The position numbers were made by a program, and so were the translations under genes. DNA of 64,000 nucleotides from Pseudomonas oryzihabitans (GTDB lineage: Bacteria; Pseudomonadota; Gammaproteobacteria; Pseudomonadales; Pseudomonadaceae), in contig NZ_CP013987.1 of the NCBI RefSeq assembly GCF_001518815.1, forward strand, positions 2,440,501-2,504,500, read 5' to 3'. Of this stretch, positions 1-8,946 are shown in pieces (the stretch's first letter is position 1; every line of letters begins with the position of its first letter). The notes under the pieces are model-generated. The model was given only the letters and a program-made list of their open reading frames with translations, ran no database searches and was not told the origin of the DNA.

Positions 1-1132
1 CCGCGCCGCCATCGAGGTGCACGACATCGGCCTGGAAGCGGTGCGTAACGACGCCGGCGAGCTGGGCTTCCGCGTCCTGGTCGGTGGCGGTCAGGGCCGT
101 ACCCCCCATACCGGTGCGTTCATTCGCGAATTCCTGCCCTGGCAGCACCTGCTCAGCTACCTGGAAGCCACGCTGCGGGTCTACAACCGCTATGGTCGCC
201 GGGACAACAAGTTCAAGGCGCGCATCAAGATCCTGGTCAAGGCACTGGGCGCCGAGGTCTTCGCCGAGAAGGTCGAGGCCGAATGGGCCCATCTCAAGGA
301 CGGCCCCATCACCCTGACCGACGCCGAGGTCGCACGGGTCTCGGCCTTCTTCGTCGACCCGGCCTATGCCGACCTGCAGGACCAGGACGAGGCCCTCGCC
401 CGCCTGGACGCCGAGCACCCCGGCTTCGCCCGCTGGCGGCAGCGCAACACCTTCCGCCACAAGCGTCCGGGCTATGTTGCCGTGACCCTGTCACTCAAGC
501 CCACCGGCGTGGCGCCGGGTGACGTCACCGACCGCCAGCTGGATGCCATGGCCGACCTTGCCGATCGCTACAGCTTCGGCGAGCTGCGTACCTCCCACCA
601 GCAGAACGTCATCTTCGCCGACGTCCGTCAGGACCAGCTGCTGGAGCTCTGGCACGAGTTGCGCGAGCATGGCTTCGCCACGCCCAACGTCGGCCTCTTG
701 ACCGACATCATCTGCTGCCCCGGTGGCGACTTCTGCTCCCTGGCCAACGCCAAGTCGATCCCCATCGCCGAATCCATCCAGCGCCGTTTCGACGACCTGG
801 ACTATCTGTTCGACATCGGCGAGCTGGACCTCAACATCTCCGGCTGCATGAACGCCTGCGGCCACCACCACGTCGGCCACATCGGCATCCTTGGCGTGGA
901 CAAGAAGGGCGAGGAGTTCTACCAGGTATCCCTGGGCGGCGACGCCGGCCGTGACGCCACCCTGGCCAAGATCCTCGGCCCCTCCTTCGCCCAGGACCAG
1001 ATGCCCGAGGTGATCGGCAAGCTGATCAACGTCTACGTCGAGCAACGCACCGAAGACGAGCGCTTCATCGACACCTACCGTCGTATCGGTATCGACCCCT
1101 TCAAGGAGCGCGTCTATGCAAAGAATCATTAA
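1..1132 (+). CDS. cysI: Sulfite/nitrite reductase hemoprotein, 5' end cut by window
   Basis: C-terminal part of a siroheme/[4Fe-4S] reductase; the reading frame is open from base 2, so the start lies outside. Visible are the two half-domain signatures of the family and the iron-sulfur cysteines: a C-x5-C pair in CCPGGDFC (about bases 714-737) and a C-x3-C pair in GCMNAC (about 843-860), followed by GHHHVGHIGI. The family reduces sulfite (or nitrite) by six electrons in the cytoplasm for cysteine biosynthesis. Its last 17 bases overlap the following DUF934 gene, the pairing found in Pseudomonas where this gene is called cysI. Substrate choice between sulfite and nitrite cannot be settled from this fragment; the DUF934 neighbour favours sulfite. 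Confidence 0.9.
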   Translation, partial: RAAIEVHDIGLEAVRNDAGELGFRVLVGGGQGRTPHTGAFIREFLPWQHLLSYLEATLRVYNRYGRRDNKFKARIKILVKALGAEVFAEKVEAEWAHLKDGPITLTDAEVARVSAFFVDPAYADLQDQDEALARLDAEHPGFARWRQRNTFRHKRPGYVAVTLSLKPTGVAPGDVTDRQLDAMADLADRYSFGELRTSHQQNVIFADVRQDQLLELWHELREHGFATPNVGLLTDIICCPGGDFCSLANAKSIPIAESIQRRFDDLDYLFDIGELDLNISGCMNACGHHHVGHIGILGVDKKGEEFYQVSLGGDAGRDATLAKILGPSFAQDQMPEVIGKLINVYVEQRTEDERFIDTYRRIGIDPFKERVYAKNH

Positions 1133-1616
1133 GGGCGACCAGCTGGTCACCGACAACTGGCACCTGCTACCCAAGGACGTCGCCTTCGAAGACGTCCCCA
1201 ACAGCGACGACGTGATCATTCCGGCCGCGCTGTGGCTGGAACACGGCCATGCCCTCACCTGCCGCGACGGCCGCCTGGGTATCTGGCTGGACAGCGACGA
1301 AGAGCCGGAGAGCATCGCTGGCGATCTGGAGCACTTCGCCCTGATCGCCATCAACTTCCCGGCGTTCGTCGATGGGCGCGGCTATTCCTATGCCCGCCTG
1401 CTGCGCGAACGCTTCGGCTGGACCGGCGAGCTGCGCGCCATTGGTGATGTCCTGCAGGACCAGCTGTTCTTTCTCAAGCGCTGTGGCTTCGATGCGTACG
1501 TGATCCGTGCCGATCGTGATCCGGAAGCGGCCCTGGCCGGTCTGCGCGACTTCAGCGTGACCTACCAGAGCGCAGTGGATCAGCCAGAACCGCTGTTCCG
1601 CCGTCGTCAGGCCTGA
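1116..1616 (+). CDS. DUF934 protein, sulfite reductase partner
   Basis: A 166-residue DUF934 protein. The family is nearly always encoded directly after the siroheme reductase in Pseudomonas and relatives and is thought to help sulfite reduction, possibly as an electron-transfer or assembly partner; its biochemical role is not established. Recognisable are the SDEEPE segment near residue 70 and the conserved FPAFVDGRGYSYARLLRERFGW stretch in the middle, quoted here only by its key parts FVDGRGYSYA and LLRERFGW. The start ATG lies inside the previous gene (17-base overlap), which points to translational coupling. A strong palindromic terminator follows 12 bases after the stop. Confidence 0.88.
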   Translation: MQRIIKGDQLVTDNWHLLPKDVAFEDVPNSDDVIIPAALWLEHGHALTCRDGRLGIWLDSDEEPESIAGDLEHFALIAINFPAFVDGRGYSYARLLRERFGWTGELRAIGDVLQDQLFFLKRCGFDAYVIRADRDPEAALAGLRDFSVTYQSAVDQPEPLFRRRQA

Positions 1617-1628
1617 CCGCCTCGGACG

Positions 1629-1662
1629 CAAAAGAAAACCCGCCGCGGCGGGTTTTCTTTTG
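1629..1662. terminator. Bidirectional rho-independent terminator
   Basis: A 34-base perfect palindrome with arms reading CAAAAGAAAACCCGCCG, with an A-tract on one side and a T-tract on the other. It sits between the convergent DUF934 gene and the acuI-like gene and can end transcription from both. Confidence 0.9.
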
Positions 1663-1673
1663 CCTGGGATCGC

Positions 1674-2666
1674 TCAACCGAGATCGACCACCACGCGACC
1701 TACCATCTTTCCCGCCAGGATCTGGCTGATGGTATCGGGCAGTTCTTCGAGGCCGATCTCCCGGGTCAGGCTGTCCAGGTCGTCCAGCTTCCATTGCACC
1801 GAAAGCTTGTCCCAGAGCGCGGCCTTGGCCATCAGTGGCAACTCGACGGAATCGACGCCCAGCAGATTCACTCCGCGCAGGATGAAGGGAAAGACCCCCG
1901 CTTCGAATGTGGTGCCAGCGGTCATGCCACAGCAGGCGACACTGCCGCCGTACTCCAGCGACTTGATGACGTTGAAGAGGATGTCACCACCCACGGTATC
2001 CACCGCCCCGGCCCACTGCTGATCTAGCAGCGGCTTGCCGACGCCGTCGGCCAGGGTCGCGCGATCGAGGATCTGGCGGGCGCCCAGCCGATGCAGCCAC
2101 TCCGCCCGCTCCAGCTTGGCGGTCGATGCGGCGACGTGGTAGCCAAGCCGGGCCAACAGCTTGACCGCCAGGCTGCCGACGCCACCGCTGGCACCGGTCA
2201 CCAGCACGGTGCCCGCCTCGGGAGTCAGGCCCATCTGTTCGAGCTTCTCGACGCAAAGGGCCGCGGTGAGACCGGCAGTGCCCAGCACCATGGCTTCCCG
2301 CAGGCCAAGGTTGTGCGGACGGCGAATCACCCAGGCCGCCGGAACGCGGACGTACTGGCCGAAACCACCCGCCGTATTCATGCCCAGGTCATAGCCGGTG
2401 ACGATGACCTCATCGCCGACGGCGAATTCGGCGGCGCTGGAGGCTTCCACCACGCCGGCGGCGTCGATGCCGGGGGTATGGGGATAACGCCGGGTCACGC
2501 CGCGGTTGCCGATGGCCGACAGCGCATCCTTGTAGTTGAGCGATGAGTAGCGCACCCGGATCAGCACCTCACCCTCGGGCAGGTCGTCCAGGGTGCGCGT
2601 CACCACCTCTTGCCGGAAAGCGCCATGGGCCCCTTCGGTCACCCAGAGCGCCTGGAAATTGCTCAT
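1674..2666 (-). CDS. acuI: YhdH/AcuI-type NADPH-dependent quinone/acryloyl-CoA reductase
   Basis: A 330-residue zinc-free medium-chain dehydrogenase of the YhdH/YhfP group; known members reduce acryloyl-CoA to propionyl-CoA with NADPH. Seen: SSLNYKDALSAIGNRGV near residue 42, the GIDAAGVV segment near 67, and the nucleotide-binding motif TGASGGVGSLAV near 157. Length matches the family (about 325-330). Start ATG at 2666 is preceded by GGAGG-like purines (gaGGGAGGatctgcg read on the minus strand). It stands alone between a terminator and sohB. Substrate is inferred from family only; in Pseudomonas it is often annotated simply as an oxidoreductase. Confidence 0.88.
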   Translation of the reverse strand: MSNFQALWVTEGAHGAFRQEVVTRTLDDLPEGEVLIRVRYSSLNYKDALSAIGNRGVTRRYPHTPGIDAAGVVEASSAAEFAVGDEVIVTGYDLGMNTAGGFGQYVRVPAAWVIRRPHNLGLREAMVLGTAGLTAALCVEKLEQMGLTPEAGTVLVTGASGGVGSLAVKLLARLGYHVAASTAKLERAEWLHRLGARQILDRATLADGVGKPLLDQQWAGAVDTVGGDILFNVIKSLEYGGSVACCGMTAGTTFEAGVFPFILRGVNLLGVDSVELPLMAKAALWDKLSVQWKLDDLDSLTREIGLEELPDTISQILAGKMVGRVVVDLG

Positions 2667-2707
2667 CGCAGATCCTCCCTCGAAATCTTGTTATGGAGTT
2701 ATCGACC

Positions 2708-3733
2708 TCAGCGCCAGCGAGTCGACTCGGCCAGGCGCTCCCACCAGGTGGTCACCAGGCGATCGACGCCGAGGCTTGCGGCCATACCCAGGCGTTCGGG
2801 CAGCGACTTCTTCTCGACGAAACGCAGGGAAAAGACCTCGACCACCTGGGCCCGCTCCGCCAGGTATTCGTCACTGGTGCGCAACTCGTCCACCAGTTGC
2901 TTGCCGAGTGCGGCCTGGCCCAGCCAGACCTCGCCGGTGGCGACCTCGTCGATGTTGAGTTGCGGTCGATAGTGGGCAACGAAGTTCTTGAACAGGACAT
3001 GGGTGGTGTCCAGGTCGTGCTGGAATTTTTCCTTGCCCTTCTCATCGTTCTCGCCGAACACGGTAACGGTGCGCTTGTATTCGCCAGCGGTGAACACCTC
3101 GAAGTCCACATCATGCTTCTTCAGCAGGCGATGGACGTTGGGCAGCTGGGCAACCACGCCGATGGAGCCGAGGATGGCGAAAGGCGCGCTGAGGATACGG
3201 TCGCCAATGCAGGCCATCATGTAGCCGCCGCTGGCCGCCACCTTGTCGACGCAGATGGTCAGCGGGATTCCCGCCTGGCGGATGCGCGCCAGTTGCGAGG
3301 CAGCCAGGCCATAGCTGTGCACCAGGCCACCGCCGCTTTCCAGGCGCACCACCACCTCGTCCTTGGGTGTGGCGAGGGTCAACACCGCGGTGATCTCGTT
3401 GCGCAGGTGTTCGTTGGCCGTGGCCTTGATGTCGCCGTGGAAATCGAGCACATAAACCCGCGCCTTGCCGGACTCGCTCTTGCGTTTGGTTTTTTCGGCC
3501 TTGGTCTCACGTTTGCGCAGCGCCTTGAAGGCTTCCTTGCCCAGCACGCTCTGCTGCAATCTCAGGCGTAGATCGCGATAGAAGTCGTTGAGCTTCTGGA
3601 CCTGAAGCTGGCCGGCCGAGCTGCGCCGATTGCGGCCACGGACGGCGGCGGTGAACAGCAGCACGGCGATGATGGCGACCACCACGGTGACGGTTTTGGC
3701 CAGGAAACTGGCATAGTCGGCAAGAAACTCCAC
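2708..3733 (-). CDS. sohB: SohB, inner-membrane S49 peptidase
   Basis: A 341-residue signal-peptide-peptidase-like protease. A GTG start at 3733 is chosen over the upstream ATG because it gives the SohB N-terminus (VEFLADYASFLAKTVTVVV, one membrane helix) and follows a good ribosome site, AGGAGAG. After a basic, charged linker (residues 65-90) comes the S49 domain. With this numbering the likely nucleophile is Ser168 (VAASGGYMMA) and the general base Lys220 (GEYKRT); the 52-residue spacing equals that of the Ser/Lys dyad of Bacillus SppA. The role is presumed to be degrading membrane-embedded peptides; physiological substrates are unknown. Confidence 0.9.
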   Translation of the reverse strand: MEFLADYASFLAKTVTVVVAIIAVLLFTAAVRGRNRRSSAGQLQVQKLNDFYRDLRLRLQQSVLGKEAFKALRKRETKAEKTKRKSESGKARVYVLDFHGDIKATANEHLRNEITAVLTLATPKDEVVVRLESGGGLVHSYGLAASQLARIRQAGIPLTICVDKVAASGGYMMACIGDRILSAPFAILGSIGVVAQLPNVHRLLKKHDVDFEVFTAGEYKRTVTVFGENDEKGKEKFQHDLDTTHVLFKNFVAHYRPQLNIDEVATGEVWLGQAALGKQLVDELRTSDEYLAERAQVVEVFSLRFVEKKSLPERLGMAASLGVDRLVTTWWERLAESTRWR

Positions 3734-3993
3734 GGACTCTCCTAGGATGGCGGCAGCAGTGCCCTGCCCAGCATACCGAGTCATCGGACCGATAGAAACT
3801 CGGCGACCTCCAGCCTGCTCTCCAGGCCGCACCCTCGACCGCCTGGATCAGGTCGTGCTAGACCTCCGAGCTTTCAAACAAGCGTATGAATATCCGTTGA
3901 CAGGGCTCCTGCCGCCCCCTACCCTCGGTCGCGTGCCCCTGCCAGATCACCATGACCTGGCCTTACCGATAAAGACCACAAGGACCCTCGCCC

Positions 3994-4305
3994 ATGAGCG
4001 CAGCCGATGCCATCGCCACCCTGAAGAGCAAGTTCGATCCCTCCGCCGCGGCCGGCCTGGATCTCACCTATCAGTTCGACGTCGAGGGCGGTGACAACTA
4101 CTACGTGGTCATCAAGGACGGTACTTGCGACGTCCAGCAGGGCGATGCGGCCGACCCGGACTGCACCCTGATCATGGACCAGGCCACCCTGGCCGGCATT
4201 GTCAGCGGCGAGACCGACGGCATGCAGGCCTTCATGTCGGGCAAGCTGCGCGTCGAAGGCAACATGATGCTGAGCATGAAGCTGGGCGAACTCTTCCCCA
4301 ACTAA
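3994..4305 (+). CDS. SCP2 sterol-carrier-domain protein
   Basis: A 103-residue stand-alone SCP-2 domain: an N-terminal helix (ADAIATLKSKF), the beta segment with DLTYQFDVEGGDNYYVVIKDG, the PDCTLIMD strand, and the C-terminal GKLRVEGNMMLSMKLGELFPN typical of the fold. Such single-domain proteins bind fatty acyl groups or other lipids in the cytoplasm; the ligand here is unknown. It has its own upstream spacer of about 260 bases and is followed at once by a strong terminator, so it is probably monocistronic. Confidence 0.85.
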   Translation: MSAADAIATLKSKFDPSAAAGLDLTYQFDVEGGDNYYVVIKDGTCDVQQGDAADPDCTLIMDQATLAGIVSGETDGMQAFMSGKLRVEGNMMLSMKLGELFPN

Positions 4306-4310
4306 GCGTC

Positions 4311-4352
4311 AGCCAAGAAAAAGCCGGGCAATCGCCCGGCTTTTTCTTGGCT
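4311..4352. terminator. Bidirectional rho-independent terminator
   Basis: Perfect 19-base arms (core AAAAAGCCGGGC / GCCCGGCTTTTT) around a 4-base AATC loop, lying between the convergent SCP2 gene and opmB. Confidence 0.92.
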
Positions 4353-4356
4353 GGGA

Positions 4357-5838
4357 TCAGGGCCGCCGCGGCGGCGCGGGCGGGGTGAGGTTGCCGTCCC
4401 AGCCACCACCGAGCGCCGCGATCAGCTGGACGCTGGTGCTGAGGCGACTGCCCAGCAGGGTCAGGTTGGTGCGTTCGTTGCTCAGGGCGGTGGTCTGCAG
4501 GGTGACCACATTGAGGTAGTCGATCAGCCCGGCCTGGTACTGGTTCTCCGCCAGCTGCAGGGCACGGCGCGCGGCGTCCAGGGCCTCCTGACGCACGCCG
4601 GCCTCGTCGTCATAGGTCCGCAGCTGCACCAGGTAGTCTTCCACCTCGCGGAAACCGTCGAGCACGGTCTGGCGATAGCCGGCTACGCGGGCATCGTAAC
4701 TGGCCTCGGCGGACTCCACCTGGGCCCGGCGCAGCCCACCATCGAACAGTGCCAGGGCAAAGGACGGTCCGATCGACCAGAAGCGATTCGGCGTGCTCAC
4801 CAGGCTGCCCCACTGACTCGCGCTGTAGCCGCCGCTGGCGCTCAGGGTCAGGTCGGGATAGTAGGCGGCTTCCGCCACGCCGATGGCGGCATTGGCGGCC
4901 ATGACCTGGCGCTCGGCCTGGGCGATGTCCGGCCGCCGTTCCAGCAGCGCCGAGGGCACGGCGCTCGGCAGCGGTGGCAGTTGGGGAATGGCCTTCACCG
5001 CAGCCAGCTGGAAGTTGGCGGGTACCTCACCCACCAGCACCGCGATGGCGTTCTCCAGCTGGGCGCGCTGGTACCGGAGGTCGATGGCGTCGGCCTGGGT
5101 GCTCTTGAGCTGGGTAGTGGCCTGGGCGACGTCGGCCGGGGTGACGATGCCGGCGCGATACTGGTTCTGGGTCAGCCGCAGGGAACGCTCATAGGCCGCC
5201 ACGGTGGCGTCGAGCAGACGCTGCTGGGCGTCCAGCACCCGTAGCTGGAGGTAGTTGGTGGCCAGTTGCGTCTGCAGACTCAGGCGGGTAGCCGCCAGCT
5301 CCGCGGCGCTGGCCTGGGCAGTGGCCCGATCCGATTCCACCTGGCGGCGCACGCGCCCCCAGAGATCGACCTCCCAGCTCACGCCGAGGCTGGCGTCGTA
5401 GGAGTTGTTGATGGTGCTGACGCCTCCACTGCTGAAGGTACTGCTGGTCCCACTGGAATTGCGGATGACGGTGTTGCTGCCCGAACCGCCGCCGCGACCG
5501 GAGCGGGTCGCGCCCAGGCTGCTGGACAGGGTGGGAAACAGCGAGGCTCGTGCCTGGCGCACCAGCGCAAGGGATTGCCGATAGGTGGCTTCGGCCTGGG
5601 CCAGACTCTGGTTGCGCTGGTTAAGCTGGACCATCAGGCGATCCAGGGTCGGATCATCATAGCGGCGCCACCAATCCCCGCGGATGTCCAGGTCCTTGGG
5701 CGCGGCAGCCTGCCAGCCCTCGGCATGCCGATACGCGACCGGCACCGTGGTGGTTGGTCGCTGGTAGTCCGGGCCCAGGGTACAGCCGGCCAGCAACAGT
5801 GCCAGGGTCAGCGTCGGCAGGCGCAGGAGTGGGGTCAT
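4357..5838 (-). CDS. opmB: OpmB-type outer-membrane efflux lipoprotein
   Basis: A 493-residue TolC/OprM-family channel, last gene of muxABC-opmB. The N-terminus has a lipoprotein signal with lipobox LLAGC (Cys near residue 19), followed by PDYQRP typical of the NodT subfamily. Two repeats of the outer-membrane-factor domain follow. The start overlaps the muxC stop by four bases (ATGA). A Ser/Gly/Asn/Thr-rich stretch near residues 110-145 lies just before the conserved SWEVDLWGRVRR segment. It forms the exit duct for the MuxA-MuxBC pump. Symbol assigned from operon order. Confidence 0.9.
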   Translation of the reverse strand: MTPLLRLPTLTLALLLAGCTLGPDYQRPTTTVPVAYRHAEGWQAAAPKDLDIRGDWWRRYDDPTLDRLMVQLNQRNQSLAQAEATYRQSLALVRQARASLFPTLSSSLGATRSGRGGGSGSNTVIRNSSGTSSTFSSGGVSTINNSYDASLGVSWEVDLWGRVRRQVESDRATAQASAAELAATRLSLQTQLATNYLQLRVLDAQQRLLDATVAAYERSLRLTQNQYRAGIVTPADVAQATTQLKSTQADAIDLRYQRAQLENAIAVLVGEVPANFQLAAVKAIPQLPPLPSAVPSALLERRPDIAQAERQVMAANAAIGVAEAAYYPDLTLSASGGYSASQWGSLVSTPNRFWSIGPSFALALFDGGLRRAQVESAEASYDARVAGYRQTVLDGFREVEDYLVQLRTYDDEAGVRQEALDAARRALQLAENQYQAGLIDYLNVVTLQTTALSNERTNLTLLGSRLSTSVQLIAALGGGWDGNLTPPAPPRRP

Positions 5839-8800
5839 AGCGGCGTATCCAGGGCAGCGTCGGTACGGATGCCGCGCCAGCGATTGACGCGGCGGCGCAG
5901 GCGTTCGAAATAGAGATAGACCACCGGAGTGGTGTAGAGCGTGAGGATCTGGCTCAAGACCAGGCCCCCGACGATCACCAGGCCCAGTGGCTGGCGCATC
6001 TCGGCGCCTTCGGTATTGCCGATCAGCAGCGGCACGGCGCCCAGGATGGCGGCCATGGTGGTCATCAGGATCGGCCTCAGACGCAGCAGGCAGGCTTGGC
6101 GAATGCCCTCCTCCGGCGTCAGCCCCTGCTGGCGTTCCAATTGCAGCGCCAGGTCCACCATCATGATGGCGTTCTTCTTCACCACCCCGATCAACAGGAA
6201 CAGGCCAAGCATGGAAATCAGGCTGAACTGGCCACCCGTGACCTGGATGGCCAGCAAGGCCCCTACCCCTGCCGACGGCAGCGTCGAAAGAATGGTCAGC
6301 GGATGCACGTAGCTCTCGTAGAGCACGCCGAGCACGATGTAGACCAGCACCAGGGCGCCGAGGATCATCAGCGGCTGCCCGGAGACGGTACTGGCGAAGA
6401 TGTTGGCGGATCCGCCCAGGCGGCCCTGGACATCGGTCGGCAATCCGATGGCGGCCACCGCACGCTGCACCGCGCGGGTCGCCTGCTCCAGGCTGACGTT
6501 CGGCGCCAGATCGAAGTTGATGCTTTCCGAGGCGAACTGGCCGTCGTGGGTGACGCGGTCCTCGGCGAGGCTGTTGGTGTAATGGGCGAAAGCCGACAGC
6601 GGCACCTGGGCGCCGCGACTGGTGATGACGCGGATCTGGTCCAGGACGGTCGGGTCCTGGGCATAGCGCGGGTTGATCTCCATCACCACCTTGTACTGGT
6701 TGAGCGGCTCGTAGATGGTCGAGATCTGCCGCTGGGCAAAGGAGTTGTTGAGCACCGCGGCGACGGTCTCCATGTCCACACCCAGCCGCTTGGCCTTCTC
6801 CCGGTCGATCTGCAGGGTGATCTGCTGGGTACTGCCCTCGCGTCCATCCACCGCGGTCAGCTCTGGCAGTGCCTTGAGCGCGGCCAGCACCTTGGGTTGC
6901 CAGACCTGCAGCAGCTGGACATCGCCGGAGAGCAGGTTGTACTCGTAGGACGAGGTGCTCTGCTGGCGACCGCCGAATCTGAGGTCCTGGTCGGCCATGA
7001 GGAAGAGTTGGGCGCCTGGCACCTTGGGCGCATTGGCGCGGATGCGCTCGATGACCTTTTGCGCATCCAGCTTGCGCTCGGCGATGGGCTTGAGGCGGAT
7101 CAGCATCACCGCGTTGTTAACCCCGCTGCCGGAACCGGAGCTGCCGACGAAGCCGGAGGCGCTGTCCACCGCCGGATCGGCCAGCAGCGACTTGCGCAGG
7201 ATCTCGATCTTGGGCTGCATGACCTGGAACGACAGGGCGTTGTCGCCACGGATGAAACCGATCAGTTGCCCGGTGTCCTGCTGCGGCATGAAGGTCTTGG
7301 GCACCACCACATAGAGCACCACGTTGAGCGCTATGGTGGCGATCAGGCTCAGCAGGGTCAGCCGGCGATGGCGCAATGCCCAGCCGAGGGTCCGGTCGTA
7401 GCCGGCCACCAGGCGCCGATGGGCACGCTCGCTGAAGCGCTGCAGCCGGCTCTCGTTGGTGGGATCATGGGGCCTGAGCCAGCGGGCGCACAGCATGGGC
7501 GTCAGCGTCAGGGACACCACCAGGGAGACCAGGATGGCAGCGGCCAGGGTCAGGGAGAACTCGCGGAACAGCTTCTCGACGATGCCGCCGATGAAGAGAA
7601 TGGCGACGAAGACGGCCACCAGGGAAACGTTCATCGACAACAGGGTGAAGCCCACCTCGCGGGTGCCCTGGTAGGCGGCCTTGAGCGGCGCCATGCCGTT
7701 GTCGATGTGCCGGGCGATGTTTTCCAGCACCACGATGGCATCGTCCACCACCAGCCCCGCCGCCAGGATCAGCGCCATCAGCGACAGGGTGTTGAGCGAG
7801 AAGCCGAGGACGTACATGACGGCGAAGGTGCCCACCAGCGAGATGGGCACCGCCAGAGCCGGGATCACCGCGCTGCGCAGGCGACCGAGGAACAGCCAGA
7901 CCACGCCGATCACCAGGAAGACGGCGATGACCAGGGTCAGCTCGGCTTCGTGCAGGGTGGCCTTGATCACCCCCGACCTGTCCATGGCCACTTCCATCCG
8001 GGCACTGGCCGGGACGATGGCCTCCAGCGCCGGCAGGCGCGCCTTGAGCGCAGCGATGGTCTCGATGATGTTGGCGTTGGCCTGCCGGTTGACCACCAGC
8101 AGTACCGCGCTCTGGTCGTTGTAGAAGCCGGCGTTGTAGCGGTCCTCCACAGCGTCGCTGACCTTGGCGACATCGCGCAGGCGCAGCGCCGCGCCATCCT
8201 GGTAGCGGATGATCAGCGGCGCATAGTCGGCAGCCTTGAACAGCTGATCGTTGGCCTGGATCTGCCAGTTGTGCTCGTCATTGGCCACCGCGCCCTTGGG
8301 TCGGCGCTGATTGGCGCTGTTGATCGCGGTACGGACGTCGTCCAGCGCCAGCCCATAGTGCTCCAGCTGTCGCGGCTCCAGCTCGATGCGTACCGCCGGC
8401 AGGGAGCTACCGCCGATCTGTACCTCGCCGACCCCGTTGACCTGGGACAGGCTCTGGGCTAGTACCGTCGAAGCAAGGTCATAGAGCTCGCCCTTGCTCA
8501 GGGTCTTCGAGGTCAGGGAGAACACCATGATGGGTGCCTGGGACGGATTGACCTTGCGATAGCGCGGCATCTGGCGCATGCCGCTGGGCAGCAGGTTGCG
8601 CGAGGCATTGATGGCCGCCTGCACCTCGCGGGCAGCGGTGTTGACGTTCTTGTCCAGATCGAACTGGATGATGATCTGGGTCGAGCCCTGGCTGCTCCGG
8701 CTGGTCATGGAGCTGATGCCGGCTATGGTGCCCAGCGAGCGCTCCAGGGGCGTCGCCACGCTGGAAGCCATCACCTGAGGACTGGCACCGGACAGCGTCG

Positions 8801-8945
8801 CCGACACCGTGATGGTCGGGAAATCCATCTGCGGCAGGGGCGCGACCGGCAGTAGCCGGAAGGCGATGGCACCGAGCAGCAGCAAGGCCAGGCTCAGCAG
8901 CAGGGTCGCCACCGGCCGGGCGATGAAAGGCGCCGAAAGATTCAC
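5835..8945 (-). CDS. muxC: MuxC RND efflux transporter subunit
   Basis: A 1036-residue inner-membrane proton-driven RND pump subunit. A GTG start at 8945 is preferred because it gives the family N-terminus VNLSAPFIARPVATLL and lies one base after the muxB stop; the longer frame starting at 8990 would run 45 bases into muxB. Twelve membrane helices in two halves and two large periplasmic loops are evident. The TM4 proton-relay motif GLVVDDAIVVLENIARH is present. MuxB and MuxC form a heteromultimer in P. aeruginosa and export novobiocin, macrolides and similar compounds; substrate range here is inferred. Confidence 0.93.
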   Translation of the reverse strand: MNLSAPFIARPVATLLLSLALLLLGAIAFRLLPVAPLPQMDFPTITVSATLSGASPQVMASSVATPLERSLGTIAGISSMTSRSSQGSTQIIIQFDLDKNVNTAAREVQAAINASRNLLPSGMRQMPRYRKVNPSQAPIMVFSLTSKTLSKGELYDLASTVLAQSLSQVNGVGEVQIGGSSLPAVRIELEPRQLEHYGLALDDVRTAINSANQRRPKGAVANDEHNWQIQANDQLFKAADYAPLIIRYQDGAALRLRDVAKVSDAVEDRYNAGFYNDQSAVLLVVNRQANANIIETIAALKARLPALEAIVPASARMEVAMDRSGVIKATLHEAELTLVIAVFLVIGVVWLFLGRLRSAVIPALAVPISLVGTFAVMYVLGFSLNTLSLMALILAAGLVVDDAIVVLENIARHIDNGMAPLKAAYQGTREVGFTLLSMNVSLVAVFVAILFIGGIVEKLFREFSLTLAAAILVSLVVSLTLTPMLCARWLRPHDPTNESRLQRFSERAHRRLVAGYDRTLGWALRHRRLTLLSLIATIALNVVLYVVVPKTFMPQQDTGQLIGFIRGDNALSFQVMQPKIEILRKSLLADPAVDSASGFVGSSGSGSGVNNAVMLIRLKPIAERKLDAQKVIERIRANAPKVPGAQLFLMADQDLRFGGRQQSTSSYEYNLLSGDVQLLQVWQPKVLAALKALPELTAVDGREGSTQQITLQIDREKAKRLGVDMETVAAVLNNSFAQRQISTIYEPLNQYKVVMEINPRYAQDPTVLDQIRVITSRGAQVPLSAFAHYTNSLAEDRVTHDGQFASESINFDLAPNVSLEQATRAVQRAVAAIGLPTDVQGRLGGSANIFASTVSGQPLMILGALVLVYIVLGVLYESYVHPLTILSTLPSAGVGALLAIQVTGGQFSLISMLGLFLLIGVVKKNAIMMVDLALQLERQQGLTPEEGIRQACLLRLRPILMTTMAAILGAVPLLIGNTEGAEMRQPLGLVIVGGLVLSQILTLYTTPVVYLYFERLRRRVNRWRGIRTDAALDTPL

Positions 8946-8946
8946 G

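Noticed and set aside
6096..8462. A 788-codon plus-strand frame antisense to muxC
   Set aside because: His/Gln/Asp/Gly-rich nonsense composition opposite a strongly conserved RND gene; no ribosome site.
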